Assembly: GCA_020636315.1 (NCBI GenBank)
Contig: JACJYA010000005.1
Coordinates: forward strand, 356,193-420,192
DNA from: Lewinellaceae bacterium
Lineage (GTDB): Bacteria > Bacteroidota > Bacteroidia > Chitinophagales > Saprospiraceae
DNA length: 64,000 nucleotides
Direction: 5' to 3'
The position numbers and the translations under genes are program-made. Positions 44,342-54,200 of this stretch are shown here, in pieces. Under the pieces are notes generated by a model. It was not told the DNA's origin. It searched no databases and saw nothing but the letters and a program-made list of their open reading frames with translations. Within the stretch, counting starts at the first letter, position 1. Each line of letters begins with the position of its first letter.

Positions 44342-45391
44342 TTATTCCGGCTCAAACGGGAGCACTTTTGTTGAAAAACCATTATTTCTGGCTTCCAGCA
44401 GCTGCCGGCAGGTTTCGGCAATGGTCTTTTCGATGGGGTGGTAAGTAAAAGGAAAGGCATCCAGCGACTTTCGGTTGTCATAATAAAAGGTGTAGCTGGA
44501 TTGGTTGGCGGTTTCCCGGGTGAGGGAAGGAGCAGTTCCGGCAAGCCGGGAATACAGCCAGGCCAGGCGCCAGCCGAGAGCCCGGGCGATGGGAGTGGCC
44601 CGGTAGGCGGGAGGGCGGGTATTGAGGTGGCGGCTGATGATGTCCAGTAAGGCCTTATAGGAAAGGTTGGCGGCATTCAGGATAAAACGCTGGCCTTCGA
44701 TCCCGCTTTCCATCAGCCGGACGGAAAACCGGGCAACATCGCGTACATCGACGAAACCCGAAGCCCCCACCGGGTAAAAGGAGAGCCCCCTGGAAACGGC
44801 CTTGAAGATACTCGCTGTGCCTTCGTCCCATTTTCCGCTGCCGAGAATGATAGAGGGGTTTACAACCACGGCCCTGAGGCCTTCGGCCATTCCACGCCAC
44901 ACCTCCTGTTCGCCCTGGTACTTGCTGATGGCGTATTGAGTGTTGAAGCGGCTTCGTTGCCAGAAGTCTTTTTCACTCAATGTGAGGCCGTCGCGCACTC
45001 TTCCCAGCGTTGATACAGAACTTACGTGCAATAACTTATCGACTCCTTCGTAGAGGGCGGCGTTGACAACGTTGGCGGCGCCTTCACCGTTGGTTCGCAT
45101 CATCGGTTTTACCAGGCGGGGAGAGAAGGAAACGATAGCCGCACAGTGGAATACCTTTCTGATGCCTCGCATCGCCTCTTCCACAAATACCGGGTCATTG
45201 ATATCTCCTTCCACCCATTCAACCTGCTCTTTCGCCGGGCCAAGCAGTTCGTCCGGGCTGCTCGGCCGGCGCATTGCGCGAATGTTCCGATAGCCTTCTT
45301 TCAGTAAATACCTCAGCAGGTAGGAGCCTACGAATCCGGTGGCTCCGGTGATTAGTACAGGAGTATTTCTTTCGGCCGGTATTTCTGTCAT
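44342..45391 (-). CDS. NAD-dependent epimerase/dehydratase (extended SDR)
   Basis: 349 aa from the ATG at 45391; a GTG at 45433 would overlap anmK and is less likely. The extended-SDR motifs are clear: VLITGATGFVGSYLLRYLL (TGxxGxxG), FHCAAIVSFS, active-site YAISKYQGE (YxxxK) and VVNPSIILGSG. The gene resembles dihydroflavonol reductase/3-beta-HSD-like SDRs of Bacteroidota, whose substrates are unknown. It follows anmK by 23 bp, suggesting an operon with cytochrome c and anmK. Confidence 0.86.
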   Translation of the reverse strand: MTEIPAERNTPVLITGATGFVGSYLLRYLLKEGYRNIRAMRRPSSPDELLGPAKEQVEWVEGDINDPVFVEEAMRGIRKVFHCAAIVSFSPRLVKPMMRTNGEGAANVVNAALYEGVDKLLHVSSVSTLGRVRDGLTLSEKDFWQRSRFNTQYAISKYQGEQEVWRGMAEGLRAVVVNPSIILGSGKWDEGTASIFKAVSRGLSFYPVGASGFVDVRDVARFSVRLMESGIEGQRFILNAANLSYKALLDIISRHLNTRPPAYRATPIARALGWRLAWLYSRLAGTAPSLTRETANQSSYTFYYDNRKSLDAFPFTYHPIEKTIAETCRQLLEARNNGFSTKVLPFEPE

Positions 45392-45414
45392 GGTTTGCTT
45401 TTCCACCTTTACTT

Positions 45415-46545
45415 TTACAGCTGTTTTTTCCACCCCTGGTGTATGGCTCCGCCGATCGCCGGGCGCGCCGCGTTGGTCACGGTGGGCAGGCAGTTGGGTA
45501 TATTCCCGGCGCGAAGGGCCCCCATCAGGGCGATCAGAGCAGCCTCTTTGAAAGAGGCGATTTCCGGAGCGGCGGCCTCAACGGTTACCGGCCCTGCTTT
45601 TTCACATTCTTCCTGAAGGCATTGCATCAGAAAAGTATTGAAAGCGCCGCCTCCGGTGGCCAGCATCCGCAACTGCCTGGGCGGGAGCGCTTCTGCTTTT
45701 ACCAAACGGGCCACATCCTGGGCCACCTGCCGGGCGATCTGCCGGCAGGCCGTGTGCAATTTGTCTTCCAGCGAAGCATCAAAGGCCAGGTAGGGCCCCA
45801 CCATCGCCTCCCGGACCCAGTCGTTGCCGAGTGACTTGGGGTAGGGCTGTCGGAAGAATTCCAGGCGCTCCATCTTTTCCAGCAGTTCAGGAACCACTTG
45901 CCCGCGGGCGGCCAGTTGGCCCCCATCGTCATAAGGCAGGCCTATTTGCCCGGCGAGGGCATTGAGCACCTGATTGGCGCCGATATTGTCAAAGGCCACA
46001 TAGCGGCGGGCCCCTTTGCAGGTAATATTGGCGATGCCGCCCAGGTTGAGCATAAAGTCATATTCCGGGAACAGCAGTTTGTCGGCAATAGGGGCAAGAG
46101 GGGCGCCCTGCCCGCCCAGGGCAACATCCTGCATGCGGAAATTGTCGATGGCCGGATAGCCGGTTACGGCGGCAATGGCGGCTCCATCCCCGATCTGAAG
46201 GGTCATGCCTTCTTCGGGATAGTGAAATATGGTATGCCCGTGGGAAGCGATCAGTTCAGGAGCAATGTCGTGTTGTTCCAGAAAACCGGAAACCAGCCTG
46301 CCGATATAACTGCCGAACCGGGCGTGGGCCAGCGCCAATTCCCGGGCGGAAGCCTCCGGCAGGTTGAACAGGCGCTCTTTCCACTCTTCACTGAAGGGTA
46401 GAGTGGCCGCCTTCAGTATAGACCAGCTACTGACTGCCGGATCTCCGGTTTCCAGCTCCAGAACGAAGCGGCAGTAGGCAATGTCCAGTCCATCCAGAGA
46501 GCTTCCTGACATCAGGCCGATGGTATTGTATTCCTTCTGAGGCAT
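45415..46545 (-). CDS. anmK: Anhydro-N-acetylmuramic acid kinase
   Basis: 376 aa. Signature IGLMSGSSLDGLDIAYCRF at the N-terminus (a variant of MSGTSxDG), SHGHTIFHYPEEGMTLQIGDG, VDFRMQD-type segment (NFRMQDVALGGQGAPLAPI), LNLGGIANIT and LATGGGAFNTFLM (phosphate loop). It opens the anhydro ring and phosphorylates anhMurNAc to MurNAc-6-P in peptidoglycan recycling. No MurQ etherase lies in this window. The preceding cytochrome c gene is 11 bp away. Confidence 0.95.
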   Translation of the reverse strand: MPQKEYNTIGLMSGSSLDGLDIAYCRFVLELETGDPAVSSWSILKAATLPFSEEWKERLFNLPEASARELALAHARFGSYIGRLVSGFLEQHDIAPELIASHGHTIFHYPEEGMTLQIGDGAAIAAVTGYPAIDNFRMQDVALGGQGAPLAPIADKLLFPEYDFMLNLGGIANITCKGARRYVAFDNIGANQVLNALAGQIGLPYDDGGQLAARGQVVPELLEKMERLEFFRQPYPKSLGNDWVREAMVGPYLAFDASLEDKLHTACRQIARQVAQDVARLVKAEALPPRQLRMLATGGGAFNTFLMQCLQEECEKAGPVTVEAAAPEIASFKEAALIALMGALRAGNIPNCLPTVTNAARPAIGGAIHQGWKKQL

Positions 46546-46556
46546 TAGGGGCAGTT

Positions 46557-46898
46557 TTATTCTTCCTGAAGCGTAAGCGTAAATCCGGCAACCGCTTTGA
46601 TCTCTTTTTTACTGAGCAGGGTTTCAAAGGGCGGCATGGCATTTCGGCCTCCGGTGATCACAACCAGCCGCTCTTCCAGCCCGAGTTGTGATTTCCTCAG
46701 GTTGAAGGCGCCGCTGGCCCCCATGTCACCGTTAATACCGTGACAGGTCACGCAATATTGTTTATAGGTTTTTTCTCCATCCGGTTTGGCCTCTGCTTTT
46801 TCTCCGCGGGCATTGACGGCCAGTTGTCCTCCTTCGCCGAGGTTGCCGCAGGCCAGGGTGAAAATAGAAATCCCCAGAAAGATAAACCATTGTTTCAT
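46557..46898 (-). CDS. Small c-type cytochrome lipoprotein
   Basis: 113 aa from the ATG at 46898 (frame open to 46997). Lipobox FTLACGN with Cys17, then one heme site YCVTCHG (Cys49, Cys52, His53) and the likely axial Met in GRNAMPPFETLL near residue 87. A class-I cytochrome domain of this size usually shuttles electrons in the periplasm. It starts the cytochrome c-anmK-epimerase run. Confidence 0.9.
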   Translation of the reverse strand: MKQWFIFLGISIFTLACGNLGEGGQLAVNARGEKAEAKPDGEKTYKQYCVTCHGINGDMGASGAFNLRKSQLGLEERLVVITGGRNAMPPFETLLSKKEIKAVAGFTLTLQEE

Positions 46899-47103
46899 AG
46901 CAATGCTGGATTGTTTTTTGTCAACACGTAGCCGTGGCGGCCATGCGGCTCGCCGCCGCAAATGTACAACAAAAATCCAGGGGCAGGGTTGGTTCATCGC
47001 ACTCCGCTCATCTGAAAAATCAGGGCTTCTGTATAATCAATGAGAACCCCATGCCGGAAAAGTTGTTAATTTTTCAGACATTTCAGTAAATTATCATTCA
47101 CAC

Positions 47104-47952
47104 ATGAGTAAAGGAAATAATATTAAAAATATGGGACAAGGTAAATTAATCACAACAGGGATCGTCGTCTTTATCGCATTGATAGCGATCCTGATCTTTT
47201 CTAATGCGACATTTCTGACCATCGAGGCCGGTGAACGCGGAGTGCTCTTCAAACGGTTCGGCGGAGGCCTGGATAAGGAAAATATCTATAACCCGGGCTT
47301 CCACGTCATCGCTCCCTGGAACATCATGTATGTTTATGACATCCGCGAGCAACAGATCGACGAAGACATGTCCGTTCTCTCCAGCAACGGGCTCAATATT
47401 AAAGTGGATGTTACGGTGCGGGTTAACCCCAGCTATGCCAGTATAGGCGACCTCCACGAAAAATTCGGCCCTCAGTATGTCGAACGCCTGGTGCGCCCCG
47501 AGATCCGCTCTTCGGTGCGGGAAATGATCGGGCAGTTCACTCCGGAAGAGCTGTATTCCACCAAGCGAAATGAGGTGCAGGCCCTGATCCAGGAAGACCT
47601 GGAGAAAAACCTCGGCGAAAACTATGTCGAACTTAAGGCGACGCTCATCCGTGATATCGCCCTGCCCGATAAGGTAAGGGAGGCCATCGAAACCAAGATC
47701 GAGGCGGAGCAGTCGGCTCTGAAATACGATTACATCCTGCAGCAGGAGCGCAAAGAAGCGGAGCGCAAGATCATCGAGGCGGAGGCCAAAGCGGAGTCCA
47801 ACCGCATCCTCAGCGCCAGCCTCACCGATAAGATCCTCAAGGATAAAGGCATCGAAGCTACTCTCGAACTGGCCAAATCCGGGAACTCCAAAATTGTGAT
47901 TGTCGGCGGTGAAAGCAGCAATGGCCTGCCGCTGATCCTCGGCGGGAATTAG
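47104..47952 (+). CDS. Prohibitin-like SPFH membrane protein
   Basis: 282 aa. One TM helix (GIVVFIALIAILIFSNATF) near residue 20-38, then an SPFH domain (IEAGERGVLFKRFGGGL, GFHVIAPWNIMYVYDIREQQ, RVNPSYASIGDLHEKFGPQY) and a coiled-coil tail rich in Ala/Glu (YDYILQQERKEAERKIIEAE). Homologous to prohibitins and flotillins, which form large ring complexes at membranes and often regulate FtsH-type proteases. Divergent from the cytochrome c gene. Confidence 0.9.
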   Translation: MSKGNNIKNMGQGKLITTGIVVFIALIAILIFSNATFLTIEAGERGVLFKRFGGGLDKENIYNPGFHVIAPWNIMYVYDIREQQIDEDMSVLSSNGLNIKVDVTVRVNPSYASIGDLHEKFGPQYVERLVRPEIRSSVREMIGQFTPEELYSTKRNEVQALIQEDLEKNLGENYVELKATLIRDIALPDKVREAIETKIEAEQSALKYDYILQQERKEAERKIIEAEAKAESNRILSASLTDKILKDKGIEATLELAKSGNSKIVIVGGESSNGLPLILGGN

Positions 47953-47989
47953 AGTTCCATTGGCAGAGAAAAACGATGTCTGAACAATG

Positions 47990-48186
47990 TCACACCCCAT
48001 GAAAATGGGGTTTACAGAGGCCCGGTTTTATTCTACCTTTGCCCCTGTAATTATTTAGATGCTAATTTTACTTACTGTAACAGTTTTCCTGTTACGTAAG
48101 GGGGAATCAAAGGTGCGCCTTCCGGAGTTTCAATCTGGAGGGCGTGCGTTTTTTAGGGGTGGAGCTTTGGTAAAAGCTCCACCCCT
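47990..48186 (+). promoter_or_regulatory. Promoter and structured leader of the flavoprotein gene
   Basis: TACCTTTG at 48034-48041 matches the Bacteroidota -7 element TAnnTTTG, with TTTA ~20 bp upstream as a possible -33 box. Downstream, the leader has a hairpin CTTACTGTAACAG/CTGTTACGTAAG (~48070-48100) and a strong one GGGGTGGAGCTTT/AAAGCTCCACCCC (~48156-48186) followed by T-rich sequence only 15 bp before the ATG. The last hairpin could act as an attenuator. A CCCCAT/ATGGGG hairpin lies just before the promoter. Confidence 0.5.
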
Positions 48187-48200
48187 TCTATTTTTACAGC

Positions 48201-49439
48201 ATGATAAAAACCGATGCCTGTATTGTGGGAGCCGGCCCGGGAGGGGTGGCCACGGCCCTCAAGCTCAGCTACCTGGGTATTCCCAGCGTTCTGATTGACA
48301 AAGCCACCTTTCCCCGCGATAAAGTATGTGGAGATGCCATCAGCGGGAAGGTATCCACGCTGCTCAACCGGCTTGACCCCCATATCCTTGAGCGTTTCAA
48401 CCAAAGGCCAATACAGGCCGGTGTCTGGGGCATTAAATTCGTGGCGCCGAACCGCAAAGAGCTGGACATTCCTTTTCGGCCGGGTTCTTCCCGCAACGCG
48501 GAGATGGCGCCCGGGTATGTCGCCCGCCGCTACGATTTCGACAACTTTCTGGTGGAAGAGGTGCGCCGGCGGGACAATATCCGGTTTTTCGAGGGGGTGG
48601 CTGTCGATGGCTATACCCGCTCCGAAAGAGGATGGGCCATTTCTGCGGCCGGTGGCGAACTGGAGGTCGATACCCGCATGCTCATCGTTGCCGACGGAGC
48701 CCATTCGGCCTTCAGCCGGAAGGTCGCGGGGCTGGAAAAAGACCTCCGCCATCATGCCGGCGCCGTGCGGGCCTATTTTTCCGGCGTTGGCGGGCTGGAT
48801 GGACAACCATTCATCGAACTGCACTTTATCCGCTCAGTTACTCCCGGCTATTTCTGGATCTTTCCCCTTCCGGAGGGGCACGCCAATGTCGGGCTGGGGA
48901 TGCGCAGCGACATCCTGAGCCGTCGAAAGCTGAACCTGCGGAAAACCCTGCTGGAAGTGGTCGAAGAACATCCCGTTCTGCGGGAGCGGTTTAAAAACGC
49001 CCGCCTTATAGGGGAGGTCAAAGGGTATGGCCTGCCGCTCGGCTCCAAACAGCGGCCCATATCCGGCAGCCACTACATGCTGGTGGGGGATGCCGGCCAC
49101 CTGGTGGACCCGTTGACGGGGGAAGGCATCGGCAATGCATTTTACAGCGGCTTCATTGCGGCGGAACAGTTGCAGCAGTGTTTACTGGCCAATGACTTCT
49201 CCGCCTCCTTTCTCAAGGCCTATGACCGTAGGGTCAGCCGGGTGCTGGGTTCAGAGATGCGCCTGAGCTATCGCCTTCAGAAAATGCTGGCCTATCCCTG
49301 GCTGGTCAATTGGCTGGCCAATATCATTGCCGGAAACCAGCGGATAGTCGCCGTTCTTTCGGGGATGTACAACGATTTTGAGCTGAGGGAACAGCTGGTA
49401 AAGCCCTGGTTCTGGCTGAAAATGTTCCTGAAAAGATGA
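48201..49439 (+). CDS. Geranylgeranyl reductase-like FAD-dependent oxidoreductase
   Basis: 412 aa. FAD-binding DACIVGAGPGGVATALKLS, the motif DKATFPRDKVCGDAISGK typical of geranylgeranyl reductase/p-hydroxybenzoate hydroxylase-type enzymes, YVARRYDFDNFL, MLIVADGAHSAFSRKVAG and LVGDAGHLVDPLTGEGIGNA. The GGR-like group reduces isoprenoid double bonds or hydroxylates substrates; the substrate here is not readable. It is probably monocistronic, with its own promoter and hairpin leader. Confidence 0.87.
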   Translation: MIKTDACIVGAGPGGVATALKLSYLGIPSVLIDKATFPRDKVCGDAISGKVSTLLNRLDPHILERFNQRPIQAGVWGIKFVAPNRKELDIPFRPGSSRNAEMAPGYVARRYDFDNFLVEEVRRRDNIRFFEGVAVDGYTRSERGWAISAAGGELEVDTRMLIVADGAHSAFSRKVAGLEKDLRHHAGAVRAYFSGVGGLDGQPFIELHFIRSVTPGYFWIFPLPEGHANVGLGMRSDILSRRKLNLRKTLLEVVEEHPVLRERFKNARLIGEVKGYGLPLGSKQRPISGSHYMLVGDAGHLVDPLTGEGIGNAFYSGFIAAEQLQQCLLANDFSASFLKAYDRRVSRVLGSEMRLSYRLQKMLAYPWLVNWLANIIAGNQRIVAVLSGMYNDFELREQLVKPWFWLKMFLKR

Positions 49440-49772
49440 GGCAAAATTGCAATGTCAGGATAAATGCAAAAAAATATTAGAAATGACTGCTTTTTATGAA
49501 ACTTTTTTTAGAGAATCGCAGTATAATATTATACAATTTGCCTTTGAGATAATTTTAACGGAATTTTTATTCCATCGAGGCAATAAAGCTTAGATTTTTT
49601 AGGTTAAGTGAATAATAATTGTTTTTGACGTTGGCTTAAAGTTTCATAAACTAGTGAGTGTAAAGTTGCAGCCTTTGGCATCCGCTGAAGGCTGCTTTTT
49701 TTTTGCCTCATTAGCCTGTGGTATTTTCGCATTAACCCTTATTTTTCGGGCCAGATACAAGATTGCAGGAAA
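49440..49772. other. 333-bp intergenic region
   Basis: AT-rich non-coding DNA between two plus-strand genes. It holds the terminator at 49668-49704 and a TATTTTCG (near 49720) with TTTG 16 bp upstream as a weak promoter for the next gene. No ORF of note. Confidence 0.55.
49668..49704 (+). terminator. Rho-independent terminator
   Basis: GCAGCCTT (49668-49675) pairs with AAGGCTGC (49688-49695), followed by nine T residues. It is ~230 bp past the flavoprotein gene, so a long 3' UTR or an unannotated small RNA precedes it. Confidence 0.9.
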
Positions 49773-50798
49773 ATGATTGCCGATATGGAATGGAACGGTT
49801 CTGTTGAGCAGTTGCCCCGGTTGGATATAGGCCGGACGCCAAAGGGGGCGATCCGGTACTTCTGGCTGCATATTATTAATAATGGCATCGGAGAGCCGGT
49901 CCGGATACCCATTATCATAGCCCGGGGGAGGAAGGATGGCCCCACCCTGGGCCTTACTGCTGCCATCCACGGGAACGAGCTCAACGGCATTCCCGTTATA
50001 CAACGGCTTTTTCGGGAGCTCGATGTTGAAAACCTTCGGGGAACGGTGATCGGAGGCCTGGTGATGAACGTCCCGGGGCTGCTCCTGGAACAACGCAAGT
50101 TCAATGACGGCGCCGACCTCAACCGGATCGCCCCGGGCAATGAGTCCGGAAGCCTCAGCGAGGTTTATATCTATCGCGTGGTGGACCGCATCCTGAAACC
50201 GATGAACTACCTGATCGACCTGCATACCGCCAGCTTCGGCCGGGTCAATTCCTGGTACATCCGCGCCGATATGTCCACCCCCCAAACCGCCCGTATGGCC
50301 CGCCTGCAAAACCCGGATATCATTCTGCACAACCCTCCTAATGACGGCACGTTCCGCGGGGCGGCCAACAGCCTGGGCATCCATGCCATTACGCTGGAAC
50401 TGCGCGACCCTCATGTCTTTCAGTCGGGCGTTATAGAAGATGCTCTGCTGGGCATCCGCAATATCCTCTACGACCTCGACATGCTGGATGGAGAGATCCT
50501 CTGCCCCTCTTCTTACACTACTCTTTGTGAGCGCTCCTACTGGATATATACCGACGAAGGCGGCATACTGGAAGTGCTGCCCAAAGTGCGCGACCTGATT
50601 CCCGAAGGCAGCCGCATCGCCGTAGTGCGGACCATCTTCGGCAAAACCAGCCGCGAATACTTCGCCCCCGACGATGGCATCGTCATCGGCAAGAGCATCA
50701 GCCCCATCAACCAGACGGGGAGCCGCATCCTGCACCTGGGCATCAACCCCCGGCAGATCCCTTGTGTGACGGAGGATGGCCGGGATGTGTTTTTTTGA
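49773..50798 (+). CDS. Succinylglutamate desuccinylase/aspartoacylase-family zinc hydrolase (second copy)
   Basis: 341 aa. Zinc-binding AAIHGNELNGIPVIQRL, GADLNRIAPGNESGS, the second site LIDLHTASFGRVNSWY and a catalytic Glu in HAITLELRDPHVF. It is a distant relative of the gene at 11018 but has no rimK neighbour here and a different C-terminal beta domain (SREYFAPDDGIVIGKSI). It removes an acyl or amino-acyl group from an unknown substrate. It stands alone ahead of the giant surface gene. Confidence 0.85.
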   Translation: MIADMEWNGSVEQLPRLDIGRTPKGAIRYFWLHIINNGIGEPVRIPIIIARGRKDGPTLGLTAAIHGNELNGIPVIQRLFRELDVENLRGTVIGGLVMNVPGLLLEQRKFNDGADLNRIAPGNESGSLSEVYIYRVVDRILKPMNYLIDLHTASFGRVNSWYIRADMSTPQTARMARLQNPDIILHNPPNDGTFRGAANSLGIHAITLELRDPHVFQSGVIEDALLGIRNILYDLDMLDGEILCPSSYTTLCERSYWIYTDEGGILEVLPKVRDLIPEGSRIAVVRTIFGKTSREYFAPDDGIVIGKSISPINQTGSRILHLGINPRQIPCVTEDGRDVFF

Positions 50799-51049
50799 GG
50801 CAGGGCGGGCCTTTAATGCTGAAAACATACCATACGCAACCTGAAAGCCTGACGAAAGAGTGTGTTTCTGGCAGCTACATTGTTAAAGTTGGGTTTTTCT
50901 AATGTGCCAAACCCGAAAAAGGTTATTTTTACTCATCTTCAAAGAGGCGGCGGAACGGTGGGCGCCGCTTCTCCGGGAAGCCCCCAACGAGCAGCAAACC
51001 ACAATCAACAACACTAACACCAAGCGCTCATTAACCAAAACCGATTGAT

Positions 51050-51223
51050 ATGGTACGCTTTTTTTCCCTGTTCCTACTGGCCGCTATCCTGTCAGCAGCC
51101 CTGGGTGCCCTGCTGCGCGCGCAGGTTCCGGCCCGGCTCCTTCCACTGTTTTTGATAGAGAAGGGTACTCTGATCCGCCCAAGCTCTGACACACACACAC
51201 ACACACACACATTCATCCGCTGA
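51050..51223 (+). CDS. Signal-peptide exon-like 5' segment of giant surface protein (out of frame)
   Basis: 57 codons from ATG 51050 to TGA 51221-51223. Residues 1-25 are a classic Sec signal peptide (FSLFLLAAILSAALGALLRAQ), followed by ~20 residues and a Thr-His run encoded by (AC)n. In this sequence the frame ends shortly after the repeat. One more AC unit, or two fewer, would continue into the 51249 frame (SSAEVLAEEGTQMLN...). This is the expected N-terminus of the giant protein, which otherwise lacks export. Confidence 0.75.
   Translation: MVRFFSLFLLAAILSAALGALLRAQVPARLLPLFLIEKGTLIRPSSDTHTHTHTFIR
51189..51211 (+). repeat. (AC)11 microsatellite in coding sequence
   Basis: Eleven perfect AC units plus one A. 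It sits between the signal-peptide segment and the body of the surface protein. Slipped-strand changes of +1 or -2 units restore the reading frame, a typical contingency-locus arrangement. Confidence 0.95.
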
Positions 51224-51248
51224 AGTCCTGGCGGAGGAGGGCACACAG

Positions 51249-54200
51249 ATGTTGAATTCCGGTATATCAACATCCATTGAACCGGTTCACCCGCCATTCG
51301 GCCCGGTAGTCGGCGCAGTGTTCTTGCCGGGGAATTGCCGCATCTGGCAGGGCGCTCCTTTGGGCTCCTCCGCCGGAAGCGCCGTTTTCGATACCTGTAG
51401 CTCCGGCGCGGTAAGCATCACAGAACAACAGCCATTGAGCTCCTATGTTACGGATGATTATTTCCTGGTGTTGGCTGAAATGTGCGGAGACGGAGAAGTC
51501 ATCACCGAGATCAATGCCGCCCCGTCCAACGGTGGGTGGGCAGGCCTGGAATTGCGGGAAGACACCACTTCCAGCGCGCGGAAATTCGGCCTGCGGACCC
51601 AAACCGGGGCCTTTGTGCAGGTTTTTCGGCGGGACACGCCCGGGCAGGCGGCAGCCGCCTATTCCTTTGTTAAGCCCACACACAAATGGTTGAAGATAAA
51701 CCGGTATGGAAGCTACTTTACCGCTTCCACTTCCTATGACGGCAATAATTGGATTACGGTATATGCCACAGCCCTTTCTTTGGCCAACTGTATCAAAGCG
51801 GGCGTTTACACGCAAAGCGCCTATGCCGGAACGCCCTCTTCGGCCCTGTTCAACCAGGTTTCCATTTCAGACAGCAGTCCTGTAACGGAAGTGAATTTTG
51901 CAGATAGTACGCTCACTGCCAGCCCTGGCGACAGCATACAGATATGTGTGGAGGTCGCCAATTCCTGTGAATGTGCTCCTGCATCGGTAGATGTAGCGCT
52001 TACTTCTTCCTCCTCCCCTCACCTGGCCGGCTATACTACCCAAAACCTTGCTTTCACAGACAGTAGTACTCAGCAGTGCTTCACCATTGTGCTGGCGGAC
52101 ACGGCCGCCACTGCCTCCTACACCTTCAGCTTGCAGAATGTGAGCGGGGGGAATAATGGGCAGGTGGGGAGTGTACCCAACCTGTCATTGAGTGTGGTGG
52201 ATAGTTCCATGGCCAGTGATTTCTTTTGTGGTATTATTCCACCGATAGGCTATGACTTTTTTACAGAAGCAAAAGTTCATGATAGGTTTGGCAACATATA
52301 TGACTTCGCTCAAATAAAGATCCCAATATCTAACTACAACCCCAGTAGCAGGTTAGTAAACAATGGCCCCATTCCTCCCGGTTTTGAAAATTGCTCTTGC
52401 CAGGATCTGGGGATCAACACCGGAAATTTCAATTTATGGTTTGAAGATTGCGATTTGGAAACAGGTACAGGTTTTGATGACCCGGTTGTGGGACAAGATA
52501 GAAGGCGTGTTATGTGCACAGTATTTGAATACCTCTCAGCAACCATTCTTCCTAATCCTAGCCAATGCAGTGATTCTATTCCAATAGTCAATGTAAAGGT
52601 ACAGCCTTCTGATGCGATTACCAATAATGGATATTATGGAAGCAACCTGCCAGCTATGCCGTCAAGCCGGGGCGCGGCTGCCTCAGCCTGCTATTTTGAC
52701 AATATAGGAATAGTGCATGGCGACCCCTGGATTATTATCAATAGCGGGGCATACCCCCCTCATACAGCCATCGACGAATATCATGGGCTGATGAGAGTAA
52801 ATTTCAGTGAAGGTTCAAATATTGACTGGCATTTAGGCCTTGCCGCAGGGCCCAATGACCCTATGAACCCGAGGACGGACCTTTACTCGGTATGCCTGCA
52901 TGAAGCACTGCACATGCTCGATTTTGCCTCCTCGTTCAATGTGGGTAACAACAATCTAAATGACAATTCCTATCTGGAAGGAGGTTATTTCGCATTCGAC
53001 CGGTTTATGAGGTTGGTTGACGACTTTGGCGCCCCACTTTCAAATAGTGAACCGGTGATCATCAATGACCCTGGCCCCAGCCTGTTTTGGCACTTTAACC
53101 CGTCGATAAACGTGCCGAACGATTTTACAGTGGGATGCAATGACCCCAATACCGGGCCAGACCTGGTTTTCGAAGGAGCAAATGGCAATTATCCCTTGCT
53201 CTTCGGAAATGCCTTTGTTTCGGGGGTGTCGTTTAGCCACCTTGCCACGGTTTGCGACGGGGCAGCCATCGCTCCATTAGTGATGCAAACCAACTGGGGT
53301 GCCAATGATACGCGCAGGACAATAATGCCTCCGGAAGAAGATATTTTAACGCAAATAGGATATAGCCTCAATGGGATAGATAGCTGCTCGGTGGGAGGTG
53401 TGAGCAATATTGGGCCTCCTTGCACAGATTCTATTTACAGAATAGGCCTTTGCACTCCAGGAGTAATCTATATTCCGATCGACGACTTAATTGAAGATGG
53501 CCCTAATGCAGATTCCATTGCCTTTATCCATCTTCTGAACCCAATTGCAGGAGACGGTGAAGTCATTGATAGCAATGGAATTCTATATTTTAGGTTTATT
53601 CCAAGCCGCCTGGGAAGAGTAGAGTTTATCTATGTACCTGTTGGGTGTAATGGGCAATGGGGGAATAATACAAGGCTGTTTATTGAAGTATTTGCTGATG
53701 ATTCATGCGCCGGTTTCTGCCCGAGCCCCGTTAGCTGCAATGAAGGTTATTTCGATGGCCTCATATGCACCGAATACCATAGCTGTGGCACTCTTCTAAG
53801 TAAGAATGCTTGCAATTTGATTTGTAACCCTGAAATATGTGCTACAGCCTATCGGGCACAATTTGTCAATAACCTTATTTGGCCCTTAACGAATAGTAAT
53901 ATAGATCAAACTTTTATAGATATTCCTGGATGGTACGTATCACACAGCACTCCTGATTTCATTCCCGATGATTCTGTTTTTCCAGGTTCTGGTTATTTGA
54001 GAATGTTTACAAGTTCTGGAGTCACTGCTGATTATTCAGAGGGAGTTTTCAGTTTCGTTGACTTTTCACCAGAGAATAATTACTTTCTTACTTTATATGC
54101 TGGTGTAGCTCCGGTTTTTGAAACTACATTAGATGATACTACTTCATTGATCATCAATTTAGTGAACAGCAACCAAATTATTTATGACCCCATCACTCCA

